A DNA stretch of 18,652 bases from positions 1 through 18,652 of the forward strand of contig JALRDI010000133.1 of NCBI GenBank assembly GCA_023257035.1, read 5' to 3'. The position numbers were made by a program, and so were the translations under genes. Origin of the DNA: Ilumatobacteraceae bacterium. Its GTDB lineage: Bacteria; Actinomycetota; Acidimicrobiia; Acidimicrobiales; Ilumatobacteraceae. Below the pieces are notes generated by a model, which was given only the letters and a program-made list of their open reading frames with translations, was not told the DNA's origin and ran no database searches. This document shows, in pieces, positions 1 through 6,698 of the stretch (the first letter of the stretch is position 1; each line of letters begins with the position of its first letter).

Positions 1-153
1 GTCTGGCCGAAGCGCATGGCGCAATTGTTCCAGACCGTCTATACCTTTGAGCCGACCCCGGAGTCATTTCACTGTCTCACGGTGAACTGTCCCGAGACCA
101 ATATCGTCAAGATCCAGGCGGCACTGGGGAATGCCCATGACAACCACATTTGA
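1..153 (+). CDS. Unidentified partial reading frame at the window edge
   Basis: Frame 1 is open from the first base to a TGA at 151-153, giving 50 residues with no start inside the window, so any gene here would begin upstream. The peptide contains segments such as MAQLFQTVYTFEPTPESF and PETNIVKIQAALG and looks like ordinary protein rather than random sequence. I do not recognise a family. It overlaps, on the opposite strand, the tail of the truncated rlmN frame; the last seven or so residues and the stop are read from the complement of genuine rlmN sequence. The simplest reading is that bases 1 to about 130 come from a different gene joined to rlmN by a rearrangement or an assembly join. It could also be a chance open frame. 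Confidence 0.3.
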   Translation, partial: VWPKRMAQLFQTVYTFEPTPESFHCLTVNCPETNIVKIQAALGNAHDNHI

Positions 154-606
154 CAGACGGCGTCCCTGCTGAGTCGCTGCGTATTTTGCTCGAGCAACTT
201 GCTCGACCAATTCGGCAGTTCGGAGATGACGGGTGAACCCCTGCTGACCTGTCGCACAAAAGGTGCATCCCATCGCGCAACCTGCTTGAGACGAAATGCA
301 AACCGTCGCGCGATCGGGGTAGAGCATAAGGACAGACTCGATTCGAGCACCACCTTCGATTTCGTAGAGGAATTTCGTGGTGAGTCCATCATCGGCAACA
401 CTGGCGTGGAGTTCTTTGAGCGAACTCGGCAACTCTTGCTCGAGACGCTCGCGCAAGTGTTTTGGCAACGTAGTCCACGTAGTTGTAGGTCCACAGTTGT
501 CGTACAGCGACTTCCATACCTGGTCAACCCGATATTGAGGCCCGTCGTCGAGGAGGCCAGCCAGTTGAACTCGGTCGGCCGAATAACGCTCAAGTAAAGG
601 ATTCAT
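64..606 (-). CDS. rlmN: RlmN, 23S rRNA/tRNA adenine C2-methyltransferase (C-terminal half missing)
   Basis: RlmN is a radical-SAM enzyme that methylates C2 of A2503 in 23S rRNA and A37 in some tRNAs. Residues 110-117 hold the CxxxCxxC iron-sulfur motif (C110, C114, C117) in SSQAGCAMGCTFCATGQQGF, and C103 lies seven residues upstream, matching the conserved catalytic Cys118 of E. coli. Family similarity runs to NVVVMG at residues 153-158 and then stops: the next residues should read MGEPL but are unrelated, and the frame ends after 180 codons instead of about 350-390. The other two minus-strand frames also close soon after. The SAM-binding half and the second catalytic cysteine (Cys355 in E. 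coli) are therefore absent. The start chosen is ATG at 606, four bases after the mshD stop; an in-frame upstream ATG would overlap mshD. As written the gene cannot encode an active enzyme, unless the break near base 130 is an assembly join. Confidence 0.85.
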   Translation of the reverse strand: MNPLLERYSADRVQLAGLLDDGPQYRVDQVWKSLYDNCGPTTTWTTLPKHLRERLEQELPSSLKELHASVADDGLTTKFLYEIEGGARIESVLMLYPDRATVCISSQAGCAMGCTFCATGQQGFTRHLRTAELVEQVARAKYAATQQGRRLSNVVVMGIPQCRLDLDDIGLGTVHRETVK

Positions 607-610
607 GTTG

Positions 611-1549
611 TTACGACCCTGTCCACAGGTACGCCCGGTCGGTGTGGTGCACTTCCATACCGATCGATTCGTACAGGGACATAGCGGCGGCGTTGCTTGC
701 ATCGACGTACAACATGCCGATGTTGATTCCGGTGTCGGCCAAATGGCTGAAGCCCGCCATCACCATTTGCTTTCCGAGCCCTTGTCCCGCATCTGATGGA
801 TTAACCGCGATTGCGTAAATCTCACCAAGCACCGGCTCGTGCAGATCTGCCTCATGTCGTTTAGTCCAGCAGAACGCCTTCAGTTCACCACTTACGGGGT
901 GGAGGCGAACGTCCTCAGCATCAAACCACGGAGCCTCAAGACGTCGTGTGAGCTGTTCGTGTGACCACCCACCTTGTTCCTCGTGAGCGGCGAAGGCTGA
1001 ATTATTGACGGCCAACCATGCTTCTTCGTCGGCATTCAGTCTGAATGCTCGAGTCTCAGCAGCGGACATGCGAAAACGGTTCGCAACGTCACTGGTGAGC
1101 GCGAGCCTCATTTGATGTAGACGGCGATGCTCGCTAAATCCGAGCCCTGACGCAACGTGCTCAACCCAAGGGTCGTGAGCACGGGCCCACCAAGTGAGAC
1201 GCAGTTGAGAGAGATGACTCAATTCGCCGAGGATCCCTTTGACGGCAATGTTGATCACCTCGCGGGTGGGAGGAAAGGCGTGATCATGTTGGGATACAAC
1301 CTCAAGTGTCCATCCATCATTTGATCGAGTAGCTAACGCAGTAGCAACAATGTCACTGTCGTGACCCGCAATCGCCACAACAGGTGGCTGTGTCGCCGAA
1401 GAATCCTGAAGATCGAGTCGAAGTTGGTCCGAAAGAATTCGATGGCCATGAGTCTGTTCAACCTGCTCGCAAAACGACAGTATCGATGAGCGATGTTCCG
1501 AGGTGACAGGACCAACGTACAGAAGGTTGAACTGCGCTGGGTTGGTCAC
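611..1549 (-). CDS. mshD: MshD, mycothiol synthase (double-GNAT acetyltransferase)
   Basis: MshD transfers acetyl from acetyl-CoA to Cys-GlcN-Ins, the last step of mycothiol synthesis. The protein has two GNAT-like halves, about residues 1-150 and 165-312. The C-terminal half carries family hallmarks: DEEAWLAVNNSAFAAHEEQG (174-193), PWFD (207-210), the acetyl-CoA loop GQGLGK (255-260), and MLYVDASNAAAMSLYESIG (279-297). With a GTG start at 1549 it has 312 residues, close to the 315 of the M. tuberculosis enzyme. The same frame is open back to 1672, but that extension would overlap the preceding small gene and shows no family similarity. A TACCCT hexamer lies seven bases before GTG 1549, a possible leaderless -10 element. 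The gene follows the 85-codon protein on the same strand and precedes rlmN by four bases. The second mycothiol gene of the window, mshC, is 6.7 kb away. Confidence 0.9.
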   Translation of the reverse strand: MTNPAQFNLLYVGPVTSEHRSSILSFCEQVEQTHGHRILSDQLRLDLQDSSATQPPVVAIAGHDSDIVATALATRSNDGWTLEVVSQHDHAFPPTREVINIAVKGILGELSHLSQLRLTWWARAHDPWVEHVASGLGFSEHRRLHQMRLALTSDVANRFRMSAAETRAFRLNADEEAWLAVNNSAFAAHEEQGGWSHEQLTRRLEAPWFDAEDVRLHPVSGELKAFCWTKRHEADLHEPVLGEIYAIAVNPSDAGQGLGKQMVMAGFSHLADTGINIGMLYVDASNAAAMSLYESIGMEVHHTDRAYLWTGS

Positions 1550-1580
1550 CTTAATCAGGGTACTCGCTGTGGTGATCTTG

Positions 1581-1838
1581 CTAACGGGTTGCTCGCTCTG
1601 CTCGAGAGATAGCGCGCTCCGCGCTTCGTAGCAACCGTTCAGATTCGTAGAGGGGGGAGAGGATGTCTTCACGCTCGCTTGAACTCAAAGGAGTGATGAG
1701 TCGCTCAATCCGATCTCGACAGCGAGCCAGGTGTTCCTCAAGGGCAGACAGTTCTGCGCTGAATGCGACCAAATCAATATCCACGGTGACACGGTATTCG
1801 CTGTTCTGGCGTATTGCTGATCGGAGGGTGCATTCCAT
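1581..1838 (-). CDS. Small helical protein of unknown function upstream of mshD
   Basis: This frame gives 85 residues from ATG at 1838 and ends in TAG at 1583-1581. I do not recognise a family. After a short N-terminal segment it is strongly helical and charged: residues 24-48 (including SAELSALEEHLARCRDRIE) and 55-83 (including SEREDILSPLYESERLLRS and a run rich in Ala, Arg and Glu), separated by a TPLSS turn. This suggests a two-helix hairpin or coiled coil. One cysteine lies at residue 40. The frame is open upstream to 1898, but that would run into hisC on the other strand, so ATG 1838 is preferred; no good Shine-Dalgarno is visible. Its stop lies 31 bases before the preferred mshD start on the same strand, suggesting co-transcription. 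Heptad-like spacing and codon use support a real gene, but homologues were not checked. Confidence 0.65.
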   Translation of the reverse strand: MECTLRSAIRQNSEYRVTVDIDLVAFSAELSALEEHLARCRDRIERLITPLSSSEREDILSPLYESERLLRSAERAISRAERATR

Positions 1839-1841
1839 CAG

Positions 1842-1847
1842 TAGCCT
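1842..1847 (+). promoter_or_regulatory. Candidate leaderless -10 element for hisC
   Basis: TAGCCT matches the actinobacterial TAnnnT -10 pattern and is separated by exactly six bases from GTG at 1854, which is in frame with hisC. Transcription would then begin at the start codon. No matching -35 hexamer was seen at 16-18 bases. It lies in the short gap between divergent start codons. Confidence 0.45.
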
Positions 1848-1853
1848 GTGTTT

Positions 1854-2912
1854 GTGCTCGAGGTGCGACCAGAAATTGCTGCAATGCCGGGTTATCACTC
1901 GCCACAGGTTGATGTTCCTATCCGCCTCAACACGAACGAATCACCTTTTCCGCCTCCCCAAGCGTTCGTGAACGAGTTTGTTGATGCCCTCGCCAGCATT
2001 TCATGGAATCGCTACCCCAATAGGACTGCAGACGGTTTACGAGCAGCGCTCAGTGCCCATCACGAAGTTCCAGCCGAGAGCGTCTTTGTTGCAAATGGCT
2101 CCAATGAGGTGCTTCAAACGTTGCTTCTCACCTTTGCGGGGCCTGGTCGCCGAGTGGTGGTGTTTGAGCCGGGCTATCAAATGCACGTTCAAATATCGAA
2201 GGTGGTGGGATCAGACGTGATCGTGATCGACCGTAACGATGATTTCACCCTCGATCGCGATGTCGTTCGTTCGAAACTCACCGAGGTGGATCCACACGTT
2301 GTCTTCGTCTCATCGCCGAATAATCCAACGGGCCAATGCGACGATGAAGAACTTCTTGACGTCATTCTCGAGTCAACCTCAGGACTGCTGGTTGTCGATG
2401 AGGCGTATGCGGAATTCGGGACGTGGTCTGCAATTGATCGGGCTTTGTCGTCGGACCGCATAGTTGTCTCGCGTACGTTCTCCAAAACATGGAGCCTCGC
2501 AGCTCTCCGACTTGGATACCTCATTGGTTCGCCAACTGTCGTTGAGCATCTGTGGACTGCTGTCCTCCCGTATCACCTCGATGCTTCAAAGCAACTTGCT
2601 GGCGAGATCGCGCTCAACTACACCGACGAAATGAACGATCGCGTTGCCCGCATCATTTCAGAGCGTGATCGTGTCCAGACCGCGTTGTCGGCATTGGGCG
2701 TTCGGGTAAGTCCGAGCAGCGCCAATTTCATTCTTTTCTCTACAGGGCTCGATGCTGATGTCGTATGGCAACGGTTACTTGACCACGGGGTCCTTGTCCG
2801 AAATTGTTCATCGTGGCCTCGACTTGCAGGCTGGCTTCGACTCACCATTGGATCAGAAGACGAAAACAACGCATTTCTGCGAGGTTTGGAATCTGCACTA
2901 GAAACGGAATGA
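1854..2912 (+). CDS. hisC: HisC, histidinol-phosphate aminotransferase
   Basis: A fold-type I PLP enzyme that converts imidazole-acetol phosphate and glutamate to histidinol phosphate and 2-oxoglutarate in histidine synthesis. Seen in the sequence: the N-terminal RLNTNESPFPPP (about residues 24-35), NGSNEVLQ (82-89), SSPNNPTG (153-160), DEAYAEF (182-188, with Asp182 and Tyr185 near the cofactor), and the Schiff-base lysine in SRTFSKTWSLAALRLGYL (Lys211), with its downstream arginine. The length of 352 residues is normal. Two in-frame GTG codons, 1848 and 1854, can start the gene; a stop in frame at 1842 excludes anything earlier. I chose 1854 because TAGCCT lies exactly six bases upstream. 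A GGAGG at 1822-1826 is too distant to act on either. It begins the his cluster and is divergent from the small helical gene; hisB follows after seven bases. Substrate assignment rests on context, since related enzymes transaminate aromatic amino acids. Confidence 0.93.
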   Translation: MLEVRPEIAAMPGYHSPQVDVPIRLNTNESPFPPPQAFVNEFVDALASISWNRYPNRTADGLRAALSAHHEVPAESVFVANGSNEVLQTLLLTFAGPGRRVVVFEPGYQMHVQISKVVGSDVIVIDRNDDFTLDRDVVRSKLTEVDPHVVFVSSPNNPTGQCDDEELLDVILESTSGLLVVDEAYAEFGTWSAIDRALSSDRIVVSRTFSKTWSLAALRLGYLIGSPTVVEHLWTAVLPYHLDASKQLAGEIALNYTDEMNDRVARIISERDRVQTALSALGVRVSPSSANFILFSTGLDADVVWQRLLDHGVLVRNCSSWPRLAGWLRLTIGSEDENNAFLRGLESALETE

Positions 2913-2919
2913 TGTAGAG

Positions 2920-3513
2920 ATGGCTGCAAGAGTTGCGCGAAGAGAACGTCAAACGGCAGAGACGTCGATTGTTGTCGAGATCAACCTCGACGGTTCTGGC
3001 AAAACTGACATATCGACCGGGCTCCCGTTTTTTGATCACATGCTTGACCAATTAGGTCGCCATGGGGGTTTTGACCTCGTTATTGAGGCAAAGGGAGACC
3101 TCCACATCGATAGCCACCACACCGTTGAAGATGTTTCGATAGTTGTCGGCGAATGCTTCGCGGAAGCGCTTGGTGACAAAGCTGGGGTTCGTCGATTTGC
3201 AAGTGGTCGATATCCACTTGATGAGGCACTCGTCGATATTGCGTTGGATCTCTCTGCGCGGCCATTCGTTCATTGGGAAGTGGAAATTCCCGAGGTTCTT
3301 CCATTGGGTAACCCACCATTTGATCCACAACTTGCAGAGCACAGCATTAGCTCGTTTGCAACGGCGGCTGCGATGACATTGCACGTTGAACTCGTTCGAG
3401 GACGCAATGCGCATCACATCATCGAGGCCACATTTAAAGGTCTCGCCCGTTCGTTGCGAGACGCGGTGCGAATCGAGGGCGGTTCAGTGCCGTCAACTAA
3501 GGGCGTGTTGTGA
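2920..3513 (+). CDS. hisB: HisB, imidazoleglycerol-phosphate dehydratase
   Basis: Dehydrates imidazole glycerol phosphate to imidazole-acetol phosphate, the substrate of HisC. The 197 residues match a monofunctional actinobacterial HisB with no phosphatase domain. Metal-binding and active-site motifs are present: FFDHMLDQLGRHGGFDL (about 38-54), HIDSHHTVED (62-71), the family's first histidine-rich manganese motif, YPLDEALVDIALD (98-110), and its second copy NAHHIIEATFKGLARSLRDA (163-182). The ATG at 2920 follows the hisC stop by seven bases and is preceded by GTAGAG, a weak Shine-Dalgarno; the same nine bases GTAGAGATG occur at the pimA start. The gene sits second in the his cluster and is followed 25 bases later by hisH. 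Confidence 0.95.
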   Translation: MAARVARRERQTAETSIVVEINLDGSGKTDISTGLPFFDHMLDQLGRHGGFDLVIEAKGDLHIDSHHTVEDVSIVVGECFAEALGDKAGVRRFASGRYPLDEALVDIALDLSARPFVHWEVEIPEVLPLGNPPFDPQLAEHSISSFATAAAMTLHVELVRGRNAHHIIEATFKGLARSLRDAVRIEGGSVPSTKGVL

Positions 3514-3538
3514 TGTCGGTTTCCATTGGACGATGTGC

Positions 3539-4156
3539 ATGACGATTGCTGTCATCGATTACGGAATCGGAAATCTTCATTCAGCACAAAAAGCGCTTCG
3601 TGCACTTGGAGCAGATGCGGTCTTAACCGATTCTTCCGCAATCATCAAGAGTGCTTCAGCCGTGGTGCTTCCGGGAGTCGGGAACTTTGGAGCATGTATG
3701 TCCGCCATCCGGGAGCGCGGACTCGATGTGGATGTTGATGATGTTGTAGCTAGCGGTAAACCCTTTCTAGGAATCTGTGTTGGCATGCAGATGCTGTTTG
3801 ACAGCTCAGAAGAGGCTCAAGGAGTTTCCGGACTTGGAATTATTCCAGGGGTCGTGTCGTATCTACCAAGTGATGTTCGTCGTCCTCAAATGCAATGGAA
3901 CGAACTGATCGTTAGTCGCAATGACCCGGTGTTGTCCGGCGAGGGCGGTTCACAGTGGGTGTACTTCGTGCACTCTCTGGCAGCTCACCCTGAGGATGTT
4001 CGGCATGTCGCGGCGACGGTGAACTACGGAGGGGCGACAACTGCCGCCTGCCGGAATGACAATGTGCTCGCTCTGCAGTTTCACCCTGAAAAATCTGGAA
4101 CGACAGGGTTGGCAATGTTGAAACGATGGCTGACTTCGGAAGGAGTTGTCTCGTGA
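3539..4156 (+). CDS. hisH: HisH, glutaminase subunit of imidazole glycerol phosphate synthase
   Basis: A class I glutamine amidotransferase that supplies ammonia to HisF for ring closure to imidazole glycerol phosphate and AICAR. The catalytic triad is visible: Cys80 in PFLGICVGMQMLF, and His182 and Glu184 in QFHPEKSG. Other family segments are VIDYGIGNLHS (5-15), LPGVGNFGACM (44-54) and MQWNEL (118-123). The length of 205 residues is normal. The frame is open back to 3386 inside hisB, but the family begins at MTIAVIDYG; ATG 3539 is preferred over ATG 3533 because the TTGGA at 3526-3530 is better spaced for it. The last bases overlap the hisA start (GTGA). It must pair with HisF, encoded two genes downstream. 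Confidence 0.94.
   Translation: MTIAVIDYGIGNLHSAQKALRALGADAVLTDSSAIIKSASAVVLPGVGNFGACMSAIRERGLDVDVDDVVASGKPFLGICVGMQMLFDSSEEAQGVSGLGIIPGVVSYLPSDVRRPQMQWNELIVSRNDPVLSGEGGSQWVYFVHSLAAHPEDVRHVAATVNYGGATTAACRNDNVLALQFHPEKSGTTGLAMLKRWLTSEGVVS
4140..4145 (+). promoter_or_regulatory. Shine-Dalgarno deciding the hisA start
   Basis: AAGGAG lies inside the end of hisH, seven bases before GTG 4153. It favours that start over the in-frame upstream ATG at 4126, which would only add residues unrelated to the HisA N-terminus. Confidence 0.7.
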
Positions 4157-4863
4157 AACTCTTTCCTGCGATTGACCTTCTTAACGGGAAGGTTGTTCGA
4201 CTCGCTCAGGGCGAATACGGCGATTCAACCGAGTACGGATCTGATCCCCTTGTAGTGGCAAAGTCATTCGTGGATGCTGGTGCCGAGTGGATTCATATTG
4301 TTGATCTCAATGCGGCCAAGGGTGATGGACCGATAAATCGGCCAGTCATTTCGTCCATCGCACGCGAGATTGGCCCAGACGTTCATGTCCAAACCGGAGG
4401 GGGAGTGAGAACAGTCGATGATGTTCAAGCCCTCGCCGCTGCAGGAATTCGCCGTGCGGTCATGGGCTCGGCTGCGATTCGACAGCCAGACCTTGTCGAA
4501 GTCTGTTCGAAGGTATTGGATATTGCCGTCGGTCTTGATCATCGCAACGGTTTCGTTGCACTTGAAGGGTGGACTGAATCGTCAACGGTGAGCGTTGATG
4601 AGGCGCTTGGTGCATACCCAACAGCCTCGGCATTTGTGATCACCGATATTTCCCGAGATGGCATGCTGACGGGCCCAGATCTCGAGGGACTTGCGCAGGC
4701 ATCATCGGCGACAACAATCCCAGTGATTGCAAGCGGAGGAGTTTCCTCACTGGACGACCTGCGTGATCTTTCATCTATCGCCGAATTGGGTGGTGTTATC
4801 GCTGGGAAGGCAATTTATGAGGGTCGATTTTCCGTTGCTGATGCAATCGAGGTGCTCCAATGA
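4153..4863 (+). CDS. hisA: HisA, ProFAR isomerase (HisA-like rather than PriA-like)
   Basis: A beta/alpha-barrel isomerase that converts ProFAR to PRFAR in histidine synthesis. The 236 residues begin KLFPAIDLLNGKVVRL with catalytic Asp8. Phosphate-binding and catalytic segments follow: TGGGVRTVDD (81-90), AVGLDH with Asp129, VITDISRDGMLTG (162-174) and PVIASGGVSSLDDLR (190-204). In many actinobacteria this position holds PriA, which also does the TrpF reaction using an arginine before Gly-Trp (Arg143 in M. tuberculosis PriA). Here the equivalent triplet is Glu138-Gly139-Trp140, so a single-function HisA is more likely; this is inference from the residue. GTG 4153 overlaps the hisH stop by four bases and has AAGGAG upstream. 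The gene overlaps hisF by four bases, so hisH, hisA and hisF are probably translationally coupled. Confidence 0.93.
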   Translation: MKLFPAIDLLNGKVVRLAQGEYGDSTEYGSDPLVVAKSFVDAGAEWIHIVDLNAAKGDGPINRPVISSIAREIGPDVHVQTGGGVRTVDDVQALAAAGIRRAVMGSAAIRQPDLVEVCSKVLDIAVGLDHRNGFVALEGWTESSTVSVDEALGAYPTASAFVITDISRDGMLTGPDLEGLAQASSATTIPVIASGGVSSLDDLRDLSSIAELGGVIAGKAIYEGRFSVADAIEVLQ

Positions 4864-5639
4864 GCGATCGTGTCGCGCGAGTTATCCCGTGCCTTGACGT
4901 GACGGAAGGTCGAGTCGTCAAAGGTGTGAACTTCGTCGGGCTTCGAGATGCAGGTGATCCTGTCGAATTGGCTCAGAAATATAACGAACAGGGTGCCGAT
5001 GAACTTGTGTTTCTCGACATCACAGCCTCGAGTGACAACCGTGCAACAACGATTGAAATGGTCGAACGAGTTGCCGAGGAAGTGTTCCTGCCATTCACGG
5101 TGGGAGGCGGCATTCGAACGCTAGATGATGCGAGACGAATGTTGCGCGCTGGAGCCGACAAGGTCAGCGTGAATACTGCGGCGGTCGAGCGGCCCGAGCT
5201 GATTTCTGAAATCGCTGAAGTGTTCGGGACTCAGTGCGTGGTGTGTGCAGTAGACGCCCGTCGGACTCCTTCTGGAACTTTTGAGGTGTTTCTGCATGGT
5301 GGTCGAACTCCAACTGGCATTGATGCTGTTGAGTGGGCGGTATCGGCAGTAACGATGGGTGCCGGTGAGTTGCTCGTCACATCGATGGATCGCGACGGCA
5401 CACGTGAGGGGTTCGATCACGAGCTGAATTCCGCTATTTCTGGCAGGGTGAATGTGCCGGTGATTGCGAGCGGGGGCGTTGGCAGTCTTGAGCACCTTGC
5501 TGATGGAGTAATTCTTGGAAACGCCGATGCGGTTCTCGCTGCTTCGATCTTCCACTTCGGCGAACACACCATCGCAGAGGCGAAACAGGTGATGACCGAT
5601 CGCGGAATTCGTGTCCGTCCATCAGTCGCTCCTGACTAG
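4860..5639 (+). CDS. hisF: HisF, cyclase subunit of imidazole glycerol phosphate synthase
   Basis: The synthase barrel that uses ammonia from HisH to convert PRFAR to imidazole glycerol phosphate and AICAR. The 259 residues show the general acid/base pair in RVIPCLDVTEGRVVKGVNF (Asp13) and VVCAVDARR (Asp132), matching Asp11 and Asp130 of studied HisF proteins. TVGGGIRTLDDAR (80-92), SMDRDGTREGFD and PVIASGGVGSLEHL form the phosphate-binding half-barrels. The ATG overlaps the hisA stop as ATGA, with GAGGTG about five bases upstream. It is the last his gene here; hisI, often next in actinobacteria, is absent and an aldo/keto reductase follows after 33 bases. Confidence 0.96.
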   Translation: MSDRVARVIPCLDVTEGRVVKGVNFVGLRDAGDPVELAQKYNEQGADELVFLDITASSDNRATTIEMVERVAEEVFLPFTVGGGIRTLDDARRMLRAGADKVSVNTAAVERPELISEIAEVFGTQCVVCAVDARRTPSGTFEVFLHGGRTPTGIDAVEWAVSAVTMGAGELLVTSMDRDGTREGFDHELNSAISGRVNVPVIASGGVGSLEHLADGVILGNADAVLAASIFHFGEHTIAEAKQVMTDRGIRVRPSVAPD

Positions 5640-5660
5640 AGCATCAGAAATCGCCCGCGG

Positions 5661-5666
5661 TACCGT
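5661..5666 (+). promoter_or_regulatory. Candidate leaderless -10 element for the aldo/keto reductase
   Basis: TACCGT fits TAnnnT and ends exactly six bases before ATG 5673. No -35 match was found at normal spacing. It competes with a Shine-Dalgarno-based start at 5694. Confidence 0.35.
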
Positions 5667-5672
5667 CGGCCC

Positions 5673-6656
5673 ATGGCAATCCCTGAGGAAAAGATGGAGT
5701 ACCGGCGGCTAGGAGCAACCGGGATCAAAGTAAGCGTGCTCTCGTATGGGTCTTGGGTCACCTTCGACACTCAGATGGCTGATGACCCGGCACTCGAATG
5801 CATGCAGGCAGCGCACGATGCTGGATGCAACTTTTTCGATAACGCTGAGTCATATGCCGGGGGCCGAAGTGAGTCAATCATGGGACGTGTGTTCCGTGAC
5901 TTGGGCTGGCCGCGATGGTCATATGTTGCAACCACCAAGCTGTACTGGGGAATCCATGGCGACGACCCCAACATGAGGAACACACTCAACCGTAAGTACT
6001 TGATGCAAGCAATCGACGCGTCGCTCGAGCGTCTACAAATGGACTTTGTCGATGTGGTGTATTGCCACCGTTCCGATCCGAACACGCCAATGGAAGAGAC
6101 GGTGTGGGCGATGAGCGACATGGTGTCGAGTGGTAAGGCCCTCTACTGGGGTACCAGCGAGTGGTCGGCTGACGAGATCCGACACGCGATTGCGATTGCT
6201 AATCGGCATCACCTGCACGCGCCGGTTACGGAACAGTCGCAGTACAACTTGTTGGAGCGTCGCAAAGTGGAACGCGAGTACCGACGGTTGTATGCGGACA
6301 CTGGATACGGCAACACCATCTGGAGTCCTCTCGCATCTGGTCTTCTCACGGGCAAATACCGCGATGGGATTCCCGAAGATTCACGCGCAGCGCTATCGGG
6401 TTACGAGTGGCTGCGTTCGAGAATGAGCGACGAAGCCGCTCTTGCGCGAATTGAACGTTTACGGCCAATCGCAGATCGCCTCGGATGTTCGATTGCACAG
6501 TTAGCGATTGCGTGGTGCACCCTGCACCCGATGGTTTCGACCGTTATCACTGGCGCAAGTCGCGCCTCACAGGTAACGGAGAACTTCGCGGCGCTTGACG
6601 TCATCCCATTGTTGACACCTGAGATTGCCGAACAGATCACGACCGCAATCGGTTAA
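5673..6656 (+). CDS. Aldo/keto reductase, potassium-channel beta-subunit-like (AKR6 type)
   Basis: An NADPH-dependent oxidoreductase of the aldo/keto reductase superfamily; the physiological substrate is unknown. The 327 residues contain the catalytic tetrad: Asp56 and Tyr61 in FFDNAESYAGGRSE, Lys89 in VATTKLYWG and His132 in VVYCHRSDP. The opening MEYRRLGATGIKVS, LYWGTSEWSADEI, EQSQYNLLER and the SPLASGLLTGKY segment resemble Kv-beta and YghZ-like members. Two starts compete. ATG 5673 has TACCGT exactly six bases upstream, as for a leaderless message; ATG 5694 (residue 8) has GAGG five bases upstream and begins where most homologues begin. It lies 33 bases after hisF on the same strand but has no clear link to histidine synthesis, and is convergent with fabI. 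Confidence 0.88.
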   Translation: MAIPEEKMEYRRLGATGIKVSVLSYGSWVTFDTQMADDPALECMQAAHDAGCNFFDNAESYAGGRSESIMGRVFRDLGWPRWSYVATTKLYWGIHGDDPNMRNTLNRKYLMQAIDASLERLQMDFVDVVYCHRSDPNTPMEETVWAMSDMVSSGKALYWGTSEWSADEIRHAIAIANRHHLHAPVTEQSQYNLLERRKVEREYRRLYADTGYGNTIWSPLASGLLTGKYRDGIPEDSRAALSGYEWLRSRMSDEAALARIERLRPIADRLGCSIAQLAIAWCTLHPMVSTVITGASRASQVTENFAALDVIPLLTPEIAEQITTAIG

Positions 6657-6665
6657 GTCGGCCCT

Positions 6666-6698
6666 CCGCTGAGCCATCAACGTCTTGCTTGGCAGCGG
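6666..6698. terminator. Imperfect inverted repeat between convergent genes
   Basis: CCGCTG (6666-6671) plus CCA (6674-6676) can pair with TGG (6690-6692) plus CAGCGG (6693-6698), with a two-base bulge and a 13-base loop. It fills the 42-base gap between the ends of the aldo/keto reductase and fabI, where a bidirectional terminator would be expected. There is no T-run on either side, so an intrinsic terminator is only a possibility. Confidence 0.3.

Noticed and set aside
69..593. 174-codon open frame on the minus strand overlapping rlmN
   Set aside because: It is a shadow in another frame of rlmN; the RlmN frame carries the iron-sulfur motif and this one shows no family features.
199..597. 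132-codon plus-strand frame opposite rlmN
   Set aside because: It is antisense to conserved rlmN codons and has no recognisable motif.
3512..3542. Nine-codon mini-frame starting at the hisB stop (TGATG) and ending over the hisH ATG
   Set aside because: It is too short to judge, and translational coupling between hisB and hisH through it is only a guess.
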